Shown here piece after piece: positions 10,904 through 21,939 of a DNA stretch of 64,000 nt; position 1 is the stretch's first letter, and each line of letters begins with the position of its first letter. The stretch covers positions 806,001 to 870,000 of the forward strand of contig NW_026516216.1 in NCBI RefSeq assembly GCF_025602895.1, in the 5' to 3' direction. This stretch comes from Polychytrium aggregatum. Lineage: Eukaryota; Chytridiomycota; Chytridiomycetes; Polychytriales. Under the pieces are notes generated by a model, which saw nothing but the letters and a program-made list of their open reading frames with translations, was not told the origin of the DNA and made no database searches. The position numbers and the translations under genes were made by a program.

Positions 10904-12136
10904 CTAACCGCTCCCAAACAGACTGCCAAGCACAGCAGCTTTACTCTTGGAGGCAGGGATTCGTTGCTGCTGTTGCTGTTGCTGTTGCTGCTGGGCCTCG
11001 CTATCAATGACCTTGCGCTGCTTGAATCTGCGGCGGATTGCGGCGGTGGCTTCCTCGACGGACGCAGCAGAGGCAGCGTTCACCGCCGGTGTGGCCAACA
11101 CCTCGCCAGTTGAAGACGAGTCCTCGATCTGTCGCTTCCGGCTCTTCCTGGCCTCGATGCCCTCGATCATCTTGGCTTTCTCGACATTCTTGATATAGAC
11201 CTTGTTCTCTCTCTTGGCCTGGGACATCTCGGCCTTGAGTTTTTGGTCGCGGACGGCGCGCTCGTAGGCAATCTGCTCGGTCAAGTGCTGCCATTTGAAC
11301 CGCGGAAGGTACTTGATCGTCCAGATGTCATCGTAATAGTAGCTTCGCTTCTTTCCACCAATCTTGTTGTTGTTCAAGCGCTCGGCCACCAAACGGCCGA
11401 CCTTCTTGTCCATGAACTCGACCCAGCCTTCGGTGTAATTCTTTCGCCTGTTTCCCTTGTATTTTTTGCGCCGCGCAGCAATCTTGGGGTCTTCTGGAAC
11501 CAAATAGACTCGCCCGATCTCCCCGTACTGCGAGAGCAGCTGCCGAACCTTGATGGGCTTCATGAACGGTGGTATCCGCGACAGATAGCAGACGCCGGTT
11601 TTTTCGACCTTGGCTTGGAACTTGGCCAGCGCCGCCGGAGTGAGGGCTTTGCCGTTCGGAAGAACAGTCGCCTGGACGGGGTCTGTGTTGCCGTCCTGGT
11701 CTGCGTCCTCTCGTCGCAGCAAGTTTCCTTCGCTGTTACTGTCGTCATCGCTATATTCTTCCTCCTGCGCTTTCCCGCCGCTCTTATCATCGACCAGATG
11801 ATCGGCATCGAGGTCATCGCTAACACTGGCGTTGCTTGATTGATCATTGGCGCTGTCCTCAAAGGCTGCGAAGCGTGGATCAGAGCTTTGCTGGGCGACT
11901 CGTTTGGCTCGAGGCACACGACGAAGAGACGCCTTCTTGTTGCTGGTATCGGCTTCGCCATCGGAAGAAGAGCTCCCCTCATCGCCGGAGTGGGGCTGCA
12001 GCTTGGCCAGCGGACCCTTGCTCTTCCGGGACTTGGAGAACTTGCGTTCCTCGACTAGGGTCTCATCGTCAACGTCGCGCTCATCGTGGTCGGAGAGGTT
12101 GTGGAAATCAGGGCCCTTGGAGCGCTTCTTGACCAT
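10904..12136 (-). CDS. ESF2: Pre-rRNA processing factor Esf2/ABT1
   Basis: Nucleolar RNA-binding protein of the small-subunit processome; yeast Esf2 works with the helicase Dbp8 in early 18S rRNA cleavages. It is a single exon of 410 residues. The N-terminal third is acidic and Ser-rich. The RRM follows at about residues 180-275: VCYLSRIPPFMKPIKVRQLL, YGEIGRVYLVPED, then a basic insert and GWVEFMDKKVGRLVAERLN. The family-specific segment after it reads YYYDDIWTIKYLPRFKWQHL. A basic coiled tail includes a ten-glutamine run near residue 390. It is transcribed divergently from PNO1, another factor of the same pathway. Confidence 0.95.
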   Translation of the reverse strand: MVKKRSKGPDFHNLSDHDERDVDDETLVEERKFSKSRKSKGPLAKLQPHSGDEGSSSSDGEADTSNKKASLRRVPRAKRVAQQSSDPRFAAFEDSANDQSSNASVSDDLDADHLVDDKSGGKAQEEEYSDDDSNSEGNLLRREDADQDGNTDPVQATVLPNGKALTPAALAKFQAKVEKTGVCYLSRIPPFMKPIKVRQLLSQYGEIGRVYLVPEDPKIAARRKKYKGNRRKNYTEGWVEFMDKKVGRLVAERLNNNKIGGKKRSYYYDDIWTIKYLPRFKWQHLTEQIAYERAVRDQKLKAEMSQAKRENKVYIKNVEKAKMIEGIEARKSRKRQIEDSSSTGEVLATPAVNAASAASVEEATAAIRRRFKQRKVIDSEAQQQQQQQQQQRIPASKSKAAVLGSLFGSG

Positions 12137-12568
12137 GACGGCGGATCAGCGGGGTGCTATATGGCAGCAGGCGGAGGAGAGCGGTGGTGCTGCCCGTTGC
12201 TGGTTGCTCGTTGCTGGTTGCTGCTTGCTGGTTGGATCTGGCCGGCGCCCGAAATGAATTAAATTTTTTGTTTTGCAACTCCGATGTCACGTGGACGCGG
12301 CCAATCAGGGCGCTGCGTCGGGCAACTTTTTTTTTTGGGCCGGCCAGCGCAGCGCAAGGACCCAGCCGCCGCCCGGCACACCACCGGCGCGGCCGTATAA
12401 ATCCACGGCGGCCCTGCGATCCCTGCCTCTTGCTCTTCGTCCAAATCCTCCTCCACCAGGTATGCGACGGCGCCAGGTCCCTCTTGCCTCTGCGTCCGAC
12501 GCACCGATACCGTCTGCTAACCCGCCGCGCCGGCTTCGTGTTCGCCACAGTCCCCTTGCCTCAGCGCC
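12137..12568. promoter_or_regulatory. Bidirectional promoter of ESF2 and PNO1
   Basis: These 432 bp separate the two divergent start codons. Visible elements are an A/T block AAATTTTTTG at 12261-12270 (similar to the yeast rRNA-processing element), a palindromic CACGTG E-box at 12288-12293, CCAAT at 12301-12305, and TATAAAT at 12396-12402, placed properly for PNO1. A pyrimidine-rich tract precedes the PNO1 ATG. Function is inferred from position. Confidence 0.6.
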
Positions 12569-13653
12569 ATGTCTGACAACGAAGAAATGGCCGATGTCAT
12601 CGAGCCCTCGGAGCTCGCCGGGCCAACCCCCATGGACTCGGATGCCAAGAAGCGCCGTGCGTACAGAAAAAAGAAGGCGGAGAAGCCAAAGTTCGATGCG
12701 CTGAAGCCCTCGGAGATGGGCGTAAGTAGATGTGTCTGTGGCAGACAGACTTTGCTGTGCCCCGCAAACACAAACTCCCGACAGACAGTTCGAAATGATG
12801 AGATTCATATAGAGTCAAGCCCTGAACATACATCTTGATGCATAACCTTTTATTTCTGACTACGAACCATGAGGATGGGCGAGATTGTGCTGGTGCTGGC
12901 GAGGAATGTTTCCCCACTGGCTGTTCCTTGGCGCTCCTAACCCGCCGGTCGTTGGACCTTTCTTTCTCAGAGCGGCAAAGCACAGTATCGCAAGGTCCCG
13001 ATTCCGCCGCATCGCATGACCCCTCTCAAGAAGGACTGGCTCCAGATCTACACGCCCCTGGTCGACAATCTCAAGCTTCATGTGCGCATGAACGTCCAGG
13101 CCCGTGCTGTCGAAATCAAGACCTCCGCCGACACCCAGGAAGAGGGAGCGATCCAGAAAGCCGCCGATTTTGTGCGAGCATACGCTTTGGGCTTCGAAGT
13201 CGGGGTGAGCAAACCGTGCATCGTGCGCCCTGTCGCACTTTTGTGCTTCCGCCGCTTGCCTCTTGTTGCAGCGACCAGACAGATGCCCTTGTCAGTCAGC
13301 GCATTGACAGTCGGCTCTCTTCACCAACCCCACAGGACGCCATGGCCCTGATCCGGATGGATGACCTGTATCTGGATACTTTTGAGATCAAGGACGTCAA
13401 GACCCTCGGCGGCGATAACCTGTCGCGAGCGATCGGTCGCATTGTCGGAAAAGACGGCAAGACCAAGTACACCATCGAGAACACCACCCGGACTCGTATC
13501 GTCGTTGCTGACACCAAAATCCACATCCTGGGGAGCTTCCAGAACATCAAGATTGCCCGCGATGCTGTCGTCAACTTGATTCTGGGCTCCACACCCGGCA
13601 AGGTCTATACCACCCTGAGGACCATCAGCTCCCGGCTGAAGGAGCGGATGTAG
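12569..13653 (+). CDS. PNO1: Ribosome assembly KH protein Pno1/Dim2
   Basis: KH-domain protein of pre-40S particles that binds near the 3' end of 18S rRNA and controls Nob1 cleavage and Dim1 methylation. There are three exons, 12569-12721, 12971-13204 and 13336-13653, with GTAAGT and GTGAGC donors, and all join in frame. Exon 1 gives the acidic/basic N-tail. Exon 2 carries [20 protein letters not shown]. Exon 3 has the KH region with [19 protein letters not shown] and ends with [15 protein letters not shown], the near-invariant family C-terminus. The match is strong along the whole length. Confidence 0.96.
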
Positions 13654-14161
13654 ATCTGAAGCGCCGCAATGCTGCCTGCTGACGACGTCCCTCGACAGCA
13701 AGAGCCCCATCCCCAACCTCACGTTGTCTCGTCTATTTATGCATGTACCAACTCGTTCGTTCCATGTTCTTGCGCGTTGCCCTGTCGACTCGCCCCTCTG
13801 TATCATAGCTTTGCATTCTCGCCGCCAGTTGAGCGTTTTTGGTCCACAATAACAGTTCGTTCCACACTATCTCCATGAGAAAGCGGGACTCCCATCTCCA
13901 CAGCGTCAGTGTATCCTGTGGCAGTCTGTCCATTTTACAATAGCAGGCCCATCGCCTTGGCAGCGTGCGGTGCTCTGAGGTAGCGGATCGCTGGGTGCCC
14001 CATCTGTTATTGGACTCGCTTCAACCATATCCGATCACCAAACGCTCTCCAGAGGACGAGGGAATGGGATGGGAAACGCCAGCTCCGTTCTCGGCCCAGT
14101 GCAGCAGCAGAATCTGCTTCCGTTCGCCAAGCAGCCAGATGCGCCGAGTCAGCGGCAACCC
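13654..14161. other. Convergent intergenic region downstream of PNO1
   Basis: About 500 bp lie between two converging genes and probably hold their 3' ends. No ORF with recognisable content, repeat or RNA gene was seen. Confidence 0.5.
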
Positions 14162-15099
14162 TCAGCTTGCTGAATGAGCCCCAGCATCGTCGCGCGATAT
14201 GTTGAAGCGATCGAATGACATCTCCTGCCACTCGGATTCTGGTCGCTGGGTGCTCTCTGGGCCACAAACAGTCGAAACAAGTCATGATGGAGACGGTTAG
14301 ACCCGGAGTATGAACTCCGGCAATCATCCCTGTGTCCACAGGCCTATGCCATTGATATCTGCGCCGCCTTACCTTCGTCTTCGTCGGGGGGAAGCTCAAC
14401 ATCAATCGGAACTTCAACCTCTATCCAGCCAGACGCCAAACTGGTGGGTGAGCGACTAGATCCTGTGGGCTTGCCGATGCCATGCGGCCTCCAGATCGCA
14501 GTTTGAGTTTGGTGGTGCCTGGCTATCCTCCCAGACTCGCTGTGAGGCAGCCCAGCCGAGATGCGCTGTCGATACGTTACCTTCAACCGGAAGCGGCTCC
14601 TTGATCCAATCGTCCTCAACAATGTCGACCAGCAGCCCACTGCCGTGGACGGAAACTGTAAACTGGCTATCCTGGATGGCGTGCGGACCTGTTGTCAGTG
14701 ACCCGGACCTGCTGTCGGCGACCTGGACGGCCCATCGCGATGCACCTAACCAGTCGATCCCTCTTCAGTGGGCTGAGGCGGGACTGGCAGCACCCACCAT
14801 GATCTCGCCGTGCTGTTGTCGTTGCTGTCGTTGCTGTCGTTGCTGTCGTTGCTGTCGTTGCTGTCGTTGCTGTCGTTGCTGTCGTTGCTGTCGTTGCTGT
14901 CGTTGCTGTCGTTGCTGTCGTTGCTGTCGTTGCTGTCGTTGCTGTCGTCGTCGCCGCTGTCGAGATGGCAAGACGAGAGCGCTTGGCTGGGGGCAAATGC
15001 GCGGCTTGCCTTCTCGCTGCTCGCCGTGTCCGCTCACCAGCCCTCCCCTGCGCCTCTGGTCATTTGCGTCTCCAGCGCTGTGGCCGACATGGCTGCCAT
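14162..15099 (-). CDS. Small acidic protein with an Asn-Asp-Ser repeat, function unknown
   Basis: Five exons can be chained with phases that agree at every junction. The start is at 15099 (MAAMSATALETQMTRGAGEG, donor at 15037). A repeat exon begins at 14956 and reads GDDD followed by tandem Asn-Asp-Ser units from the 9-bp minisatellite. Then come TVSVHGSGLLVDIVEDDWIK, WIEVEVPIDVELPPDEDEG and ESEWQEMSFDRFNISRDDAG, with the stop at 14162. The protein is about 165 residues, strongly acidic and Ser/Asn-rich, with beta-like segments in its second half. I do not recognise a family. It is divergent from the chitinase, with 265 bp between start codons. The main doubt is the true start and whether the repeat is translated in this frame. 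Confidence 0.6.
14821..14946. repeat. 9-bp minisatellite, 14 perfect copies
   Basis: Fourteen uninterrupted copies of GTTGCTGTC lie in the proposed second exon of the minus-strand gene. The minus strand can be read as Asn-Asp-Ser, Gln-Arg-Gln or Thr-Thr-Ala without stops. Only the Asn-Asp-Ser frame joins to neighbouring exons consistently. The perfect identity of the copies suggests recent expansion. Confidence 0.95.
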
Positions 15100-15364
15100 G
15101 ACTTGCTCGTTTTACGAGCATGCGCAAGCACATCGGAGCAGCCCGATGAGCCCCACACAGCGCCGTCCGCTGCCGACTCGATCTGCATGGCAGAGCACTC
15201 ATTCAAGCAGCAGCAGCCACCACGCGATTGGTCCACCCTGTCGCTGAGAAACCCTGGCGACAGGGCTGGTTCGAGCCGCTGCCCTGGCCTGTCTATTCCA
15301 CCTCGCCAAACAGACACGGCCACCCATCGTCTCGTCATCCCGTCATCCCGTCAATTTCACCAGC

Positions 15365-17255
15365 CATGAATGCCGCACCGTTTGTTTGGCCGTCCGGAAA
15401 GAAGCTCATCGTGTGTATGTATCAATAGGCGCGGCATCTGTTTGGCGGGGTGCGAGCGCCCGTCAGCCGGGCTCGGCCTCAAGTGCCGGTTTGGCCGTCC
15501 AGATTCCCAAACGACATGCATGAGGAGGTGGTCAGCATCGACCTCAGCTCGCTGGATAGCGCGGACTGAGGGATGCCGGCTGCTCCCGTACTAGCTGGTT
15601 GCTCGGGAGTCTGCTTCCCCACACCGATTATCGCTCTCGAGTCTACGGCCTGTGTTGCGTCTGTATCGTGCCAAGGCCGGTGGCTCAACAGACCGGTCTC
15701 TTCGGATACCCGAGACGCCCTCGGAGCTAATATTCGATCGATGCTCGTATTTGACCAATACCAAACTTGTCCGCCCCCCCTCGCAAATCGAACCCAATGG
15801 TCTTTCCCACAGACCACACGGCATGGTCCGGCTACGACCGCAAATTCCAGGTCAAAGACCTGCCCATCAACTATATCAGCGATATCAACTATGGCTTTTG
15901 GAATCTTGTCCGAGACCCCAAGTCAGGCTACTACGGTATTGCCACCGGCGACGCCTGGGCGGACTACGAAAAGCGCTTCACTGGGCCAGACGAGGGAGTG
16001 ACTCCGCCTGATACCTGGAACGACGACAATAAGGGCCTATACGGCAACTTTGGCCAGTTCAAGAAGCTCAAGGACTTGGGCATCCGATACAACCTGGGCA
16101 TCAGCATCGGTGGCTGGAGCTGGAGCTCGCATTTTTCGGATGCCGTTGTGTCGCCACAGGCCCGGCAGTTTTTTGTTCAATCTATCATCTCCTTTTTGGA
16201 TCGTTACCCCATCTTTAACCGAGTGGACATGTAAGTCGCTGTGTCTGTCCGAGTGCATGCACCTTCAATCGGAGCTCGTATTCTTGCGAGTGTAGCGGCC
16301 TCATCCAGATATCGGTTTTCTCCCACCACTTGAATCGATACCACAGCGACTGGGAATACATCAGCCCTCCCGGAAAAAACTACGGTCTGGATGGAAACGT
16401 AGTCCGTGGCGAGGATCCGCACAACTTTGCAGAGTTCCTGGCTCTCCTTCGCTCACGGCTGAATGAAACCGGCCGCGGGTCGTTTGAGATATCGGCATGT
16501 ATTGCAAGCGATCCTGTCAAGATGAATGTCCTCCCGCTGCAAGCCATGGTCGCCTATCTCACCACCATCAACGTCATGACCTACGACCTGGGCTCCTCCT
16601 CGTGGGGGGCCGCGGCAGCCGGCCACCACACTAACCTCAAGTCGACGCCCTATGCGCCTCTCTCGGTCGAGCTGGCTGTCGACACGCTCCTATCCCGAGG
16701 AGTCCCGGCGAGCAAGATCGTGATCGGTATGTGTTGCTTTGAGTCTCTTTGCATGGACCTGGTTGCGGCAAACCCAAACGAACAGCATCTGCATGCTCGT
16801 GTCGAGGCGATGCCGCCCGATATTGGATTGTTGGCACGGCGTTTGCTCAGGCATTTACTCCGGCACGGCATTTGCTAACCCATGCCTGATATTGCATATC
16901 GCCAGGCGCCGCATTCTACAGCCGCGGGTTTGCCAACTGCGACGGGCTGGGCACACCCTCCAGCGGCGTAGTGTCGGATCGATCATGGGAGGATGGTGTC
17001 TGCGACTACAAAACGCTTCCACGACCTGGGGCCGTCGAGTATTGGGATGAGAATGCCAAGGCCGGCTATTCATACGATCCCCAGAAGCGCATTTTGAACT
17101 CGTACGACACAGTCCAGTCGCTCGAGGAAAAGTGCAAGTACGTCCACGGCAAGGGACTCGCAGGCATCATCGTGTGGGAGAGCAGCGGCGATGTCCCCGT
17201 CAACCACCCGCGCTCGCTCCTTCGTGCGCTCTACCAGGGACTTTCAGGCTTGTGA
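15365..17255 (+). CDS. GH18 chitinase
   Basis: Endo-acting chitinase of glycoside hydrolase family 18. The exons are 15365-15413, 15813-16230, 16347-16726 and 16906-17255; the sum is 1197 nt, giving 398 residues. Visible blocks are KDLPINYISDINYGFWN, GDAWADYEKRF, the SIGGWSWSSHF strand, and the catalytic motif formed across an intron (RVDIDWEY, with the proton-donor Glu present). The MTYD strand (INVMTYDLGSSSW) and the closing GLAGIIVWESSGD with its Trp are also present. The first Asp of the usual DxxDxDxE motif is Asn here. No signal peptide is visible in this start (MNAAPFVWPSGKK), so an upstream exon may be missing or the enzyme may be intracellular. The first intron is unusually long (399 nt). 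Confidence 0.9.
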
Positions 17256-17826
17256 GGCTCATGGACTGGCTGCGTTGGGCGATACTTGGGATCCGAGCAT
17301 GAGATGGAATATGAATTTGGAATGCCACCGACGCAAACGCATGCCATTGCGGCGATGCTCGCCTGGGCCCTGCACCGTGCGTATTCGGCATGGGCCTCCC
17401 GCCTGCTTCCCTCGCATCCCACATCCCCACAGTTCCTCCACCGGCCACGCCTCTTGGTCGGATCTCTCTCGACTCTGGGGCGATTGGGAAAGATGGTGCT
17501 GCGCACGGGCCAGCGTTTTCAGCGTGCCGTTTCCAGGCTCCACCAAGCGGGAGGCGACCAAGCCGCTCTGTCCCTATCGCAACGGCCGGTGTCGAGAAGC
17601 ATACGAACAGGTTCTTTTGCTCGCTGCGAGGAGCTCACCCGCAGGTCCAGAGTTTTCAAAACAGAAAAAGCGCACACACATACCAGGGACACTGCCGCTC
17701 CCGGCCCAGATTTGTGTCTGGATCTCTCCTCCATCGGCTGCGACTCCAGGAAACCCACTGTTGGCCCTTCCCGTGCCGTGCTTTCGGACGCTAAGAAGTA
17801 GCCCGCACTTTGTTCTCTCCGTAGAT
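17256..17826. other. Intergenic region between the chitinase and myotubularin genes
   Basis: This is same-strand spacing of 571 bp. No gene was seen. It presumably holds the chitinase 3' end and the myotubularin promoter. Confidence 0.5.
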
Positions 17827-20800
17827 ATGGATTACATCCGAGTGGCTAAAGTGAGAATCCTTTCGGAGGCCGACCGGCAGCCATTCGAGTCTCCAGGCAA
17901 TTGCCTGTTCCCTTGCCTGTTCCCTTGCCTGTTCCCTTGCCGAGAAGGGACCTGCCGTCGCTATGCAAAGCCTGACTGCTCTTCCAGCTTGGTTGTCCGG
18001 GCCGAGCCACATGCCAGGCAGCAGCTCGAGCCGACGCCCTTGCCAACCATGATCTCGGAAGCTTGGTCGCCTCGCCACTTGAGCAACCGAGAATTCTTGA
18101 CTCTGACCCGTTTCGTTCTGCCCTATCCGACGCTGGCCAGGTCCCGGATGTGACTCTTGTCGTGGGCAAGGCGAGCCATCAGGGCACCCTGCACCTGCTT
18201 TCCCACCATATTCTGTTTTGTCCGTCAAATGGCGAACCAGAGATTTGGGTGAGTCTCGTGGCTCGGACACCATTTTGTCGTGGGCCGGTTGGTAGGACTG
18301 GTGGGCTTGGCTGAATGAACTTGCGGTGGCAAAGCAGGTGGTTGCTCGAAGCTGCAGTGGGCGGATCGAACTGCCAAGCAAAAGATGGGAGGAAGCGCTC
18401 GCTGCACGAGCAAGGGCAGCTCCGAATGCGGGATATGAACCGTCAACACGATGGGCATGCCAACAGCAGGCAGCAGGCAGCAGGCAGCAGGCCCTTGACT
18501 TTGAACTGAGACTTTCCTGTGGCATAGATATCGTACTCCAGCATCCACACCGTCAACCGAAAATACTCGGATGTCAATGGAAACCACCCTCTCTTTATCA
18601 TGTGCCAAACCTTTCTGCTCGCAAAGTTGTTCATTCCGAAGGAGCAGGACGCTGCTGATGTATACTCGAGTCTGCAGAAGCTCATGAATGTTGGTATGTT
18701 GAGCGGCGCCTGGAGTTGATCGCGGTGGCCTTGCTCAGGGACATGGGTGCCGTTGTATTCGCACAAGTCAAGCTGGGAAAGCAGATATGTGATTGAACTT
18801 GGAAGCTGCGGCCTGGCCTTCATGGGGCTCGTTGAAGCAGGCGACAAGGTCGACGCATCGACAGAAGACTCATATCCCATTTACTGTCTCGACAAGCCTC
18901 GGTCGATCAACTATATGCGTTCTTCTACAAACCGCTCCATCCGTTCCCGATGGCGGTTGGATGGACGATCTACGACCCCAAACAGGACTATGGGAGAATG
19001 GGAGTCGGCACAAAGACAAACAACTGGCGCATCAGCGCTATCAATCAGGATTTCCAGGTACGGCGCTAATGATTGAGATGTATTGGCAACCCTCGAGTCG
19101 GCGTCTTCTGGACTGGATGGCCGTGAAACCGTGACCCGCAGACGGCCTCCGAAGAGTGTGCAGAGCCTTGGCCGCAGGATGCCTCCTGGGATTGGAGCCC
19201 AGTGCCTGGTGTTAACTTGGATGGCTGGCATGTGTCGCAGTTTGCTCCAACGTATCCTCGCTACTTGGTGGTGCCATCGCGCATCAGCGATCACACCCTG
19301 AAGCATATTGGCAAGTTTCGAAGTAAGAGCCGTATACCCGCTTTGAGCTATCTTCATTCAAACATGGTATGCAGCCCAACAGTGGCGCCTCTCCGATGCA
19401 GCTGATCCGCCGGGCTGACTGAAGATCAGGCTTTGCGCATGGGCCTGTGTTTTGTGGCGATAAAGACTCAGACTCGCCATGGATCTCCGAGCAGTGCCCC
19501 TGCTGGTGGATAGTGTGCATCCTCGATACCATATCCTACTGTGCCATCCGAGCAATCGGACGGCGGTCCTCGGTTGGCGAAGTTGGATCGAGTCTGGCGC
19601 GGTTGTAACTTATCTCTTCCCGCATCACTGGTCCAACAGATCTCCATCACCAGATCAAGCCAACCGATGGCTGGAATCAAACAGAATCGCTCGGTTCAGG
19701 ACGAAAAGCTTGTGGAATGCATCTTTTCCTCGGATCAAATCAACCCATCGCCATATGTGAACCTCAGCCACAACGTCATTATGGATGCGCGGCCGATGGC
19801 AAACGTCATTGCGCAGACGGCCATGGGATCGGGCGCCGAAAGCTCAGAGAACTACAAGGGCTGCAGGATCATGTTCCTGGGGATCGAAAACATCCACATC
19901 GTTCGTGACAGCCGGAACCGGCTTTTTGATGGTATGGCTTGCAGGCCTTGGATTGCGTGACTGCATGCTCTCACGCAGTACCCATGGCGACCGCCTCCCC
20001 ATGCATGGTAGTCATATGCGATACGCACTGGGCGCGGCATCGAGTCACCCAACTCGTGATCGCTTGCATACCGACATCATCTTTGTGCGATATTGATGCT
20101 GCGTTGTATGTCGTCTTGTGTCTCGCTCACCAGCGATCCAAGGTGCAGAGTCAAGACCTGTCTCGAAGAGCTCGCTCGACCGGTCGGGCTGGCTACGCCA
20201 CGTTCGCACAATCATTGACGGCGCTTCGTTGATTGTTCAGAATGTGGATATCCACAAGAACCACGTACTGGTCCATTGCAGGTGCGTCTCGATTCTTGAG
20301 TCGCCAGAGTGCATCCGAGTGACATGGAGCCGAAGCATCCCATGTATCGAGACGCCTCCGACTCAGCTTCATCTCCATGTCCAAAAGATTAGCCATGGTT
20401 GCCTATTTTGGATATGTAGCAGCCACTCTCCGCACGTGTGTCGCGGCAATCGCGGATCCTGCGTCTTAACCCTCATCTACGATTTCTTACAGTGATGGCT
20501 GGGATCGCACCGCACAGCTGTGTTCCCTGGCTTCCATGTGTCTGGATCCATACTATCGCACCCTTGAGGGCTTTTGCGTGCTGATTGAGAAGGAGTGGAT
20601 TTCATTTGGCCACAAGTTCAGCGATCGACTGGGCATCATATCTCGCGAAAACAACGACTCGTCCGAGCGCCCCCAGACCATGGGCCAGCAGCTTCACGCG
20701 CAGAGCAAGCTGTTCTCGTCGTCGATATCGTCCGCAGCCAAGAGCCTTTTCAAGCACGCGAACGACTCGGCGCCATCGCTTTCGACCCACTCTTCATCGA

Positions 20801-21939
20801 TGCCAAACAAGCTGATGCCACGAGAGGTTTCTCCTGTCTTCACACAGTTTCTGGATTGCTGCTACCAGATATGGCGGCAGTTTCCGACCCAGTTTGAGTA
20901 TTCGGACAAGCTCTTCCTGGCCCTGAACGACCACATCTACTCGTGCCAGTTTGGGACGTTCCTGTTCAACAACGAGCGCGAGCGCCTGATGTACCGCAGC
21001 GGCCAGAACCAACTTCCGATTCAGGATGTCGCCTTCAGCATCTGGGATTGGATCCTCAGCAACCCAACCGAGTTCCTCAATCCGGCCTATGTTCCATGTG
21101 CTTCTGAGCCGGCTTTTGTCGCCGAGGTTGGGACGATGCATTCGTCGATATCGTCGGCAACCTCCGGAAAGCGAAGCGACGGCGAAAGGGGCACCCATGG
21201 CTGCACTAGCCCGGACGGTCGGGTACTTTACCCAGGGGGAATCAACCCTGTATACTGGATGGATCTTCTGCGGCGACCCGAGGACGAAGACTTTAACGAC
21301 ACCGCCAGCATTTACAGCTCGATGAACGCCCTTGACGAAAAGAAGGGATCTTCCTCGCCCGGATACCTCTCCGAGGACGGCGCCGACAATCCTGCGTCTC
21401 GATCGCCCGAGACTTCCCAGGCAGAATACAAGCTCGGCTCATTCAAGGATGGGAGCGAGTTTGGCAGCCTCGAGGCACAGACCAGCAGCCTGCCGCCACT
21501 ACCGCTTATGGCCGAGCTGCGAGTTTCGTCTCACACTCCACCACCATCCGCCCTTGGCCTCGAAGAAAGGGACGATGTAGCTACATTCGCGGAGCCTCGT
21601 GCGACGATCGAGCCCCCTCTGACTGAGAGTGGCTGCACCGTCAACGACCCAGCTCACCCCAAGAAATCGCCAGAAGCCGATCTGAAGCGACGACTGGACG
21701 ATGAATTATCTCCACCGAGCGTAACGAATCAAGTGTCTTTGCGAACACACTCATCGACCGCTTTCAGCAGCAGCACTGCGACAGACGTTAATGCCCTTGA
21801 CGAGCAGCAGCCCGATCTGTTCCAAAATGCCAAGTTACCGGAAGCTTTCGTGGCTGCCGCCCATGATCCACCAGAGGATCATGCAAAGCCACCCCAGATC
21901 GCTCTCGATATCGATCCCCTGATGGGCCTGCCTATCTAG
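17827..21939 (+). CDS. Myotubularin-family phosphoinositide 3-phosphatase
   Basis: Removes the 3-phosphate from PI3P and PI(3,5)P2 on endosomal or vacuolar membranes. Eight exons sum to 2472 nt, or 823 residues: 17827-17850, 18141-18248, 18528-18693, 18897-19057, 19241-19366, 19640-19931, 20134-20281 and 20493-21939. The first exon is only eight codons (MDYIRVAK, like the start of yeast Ymr1). A GRAM-PH domain follows (GTLHLLSHHILFCPSNGEPE). The phosphatase core shows PTYPRYLVVPSRISDHTLKH, KSRIPALSYLHSN, ITRSSQPMAGI and the active site HCSDGWDRTAQL, whose Cys and Arg fall on either side of an intron junction. DPYYRTLEGF and EKEWISFGHKFSDR follow. After about residue 590 the tail is Ser/Pro-rich, with no FYVE domain. 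Confidence 0.93.
17901..17941. repeat. 12-bp tandem repeat in myotubularin intron 1
   Basis: Three full copies and a partial copy of TTGCCTGTTCCC lie between exons 1 and 2 of the myotubularin gene. Confidence 0.85.
18464..18491. repeat. 7-bp tandem repeat in myotubularin intron 2
   Basis: Four copies of CAGCAGG lie about 40 bp upstream of the exon 3 acceptor. Each copy ends in AG and could act as a decoy acceptor. Confidence 0.85.

Noticed and set aside
14810-15247. Leu-Leu-Ser repeat membrane-like protein on the plus strand.
   Set aside because: It is a shadow of the 9-bp minisatellite. The minus-strand exon chain has better splice and phase support.
19367-19639. Apparent frameshift in the myotubularin gene, where a plus-strand frame after LSYLHSN seems to shift and hit a stop.
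   Set aside because: A normal intron (GTATGC donor at 19367, AACAG acceptor at 19639) restores the frame and joins directly to ISITRSSQPMAGI, the expected next block.
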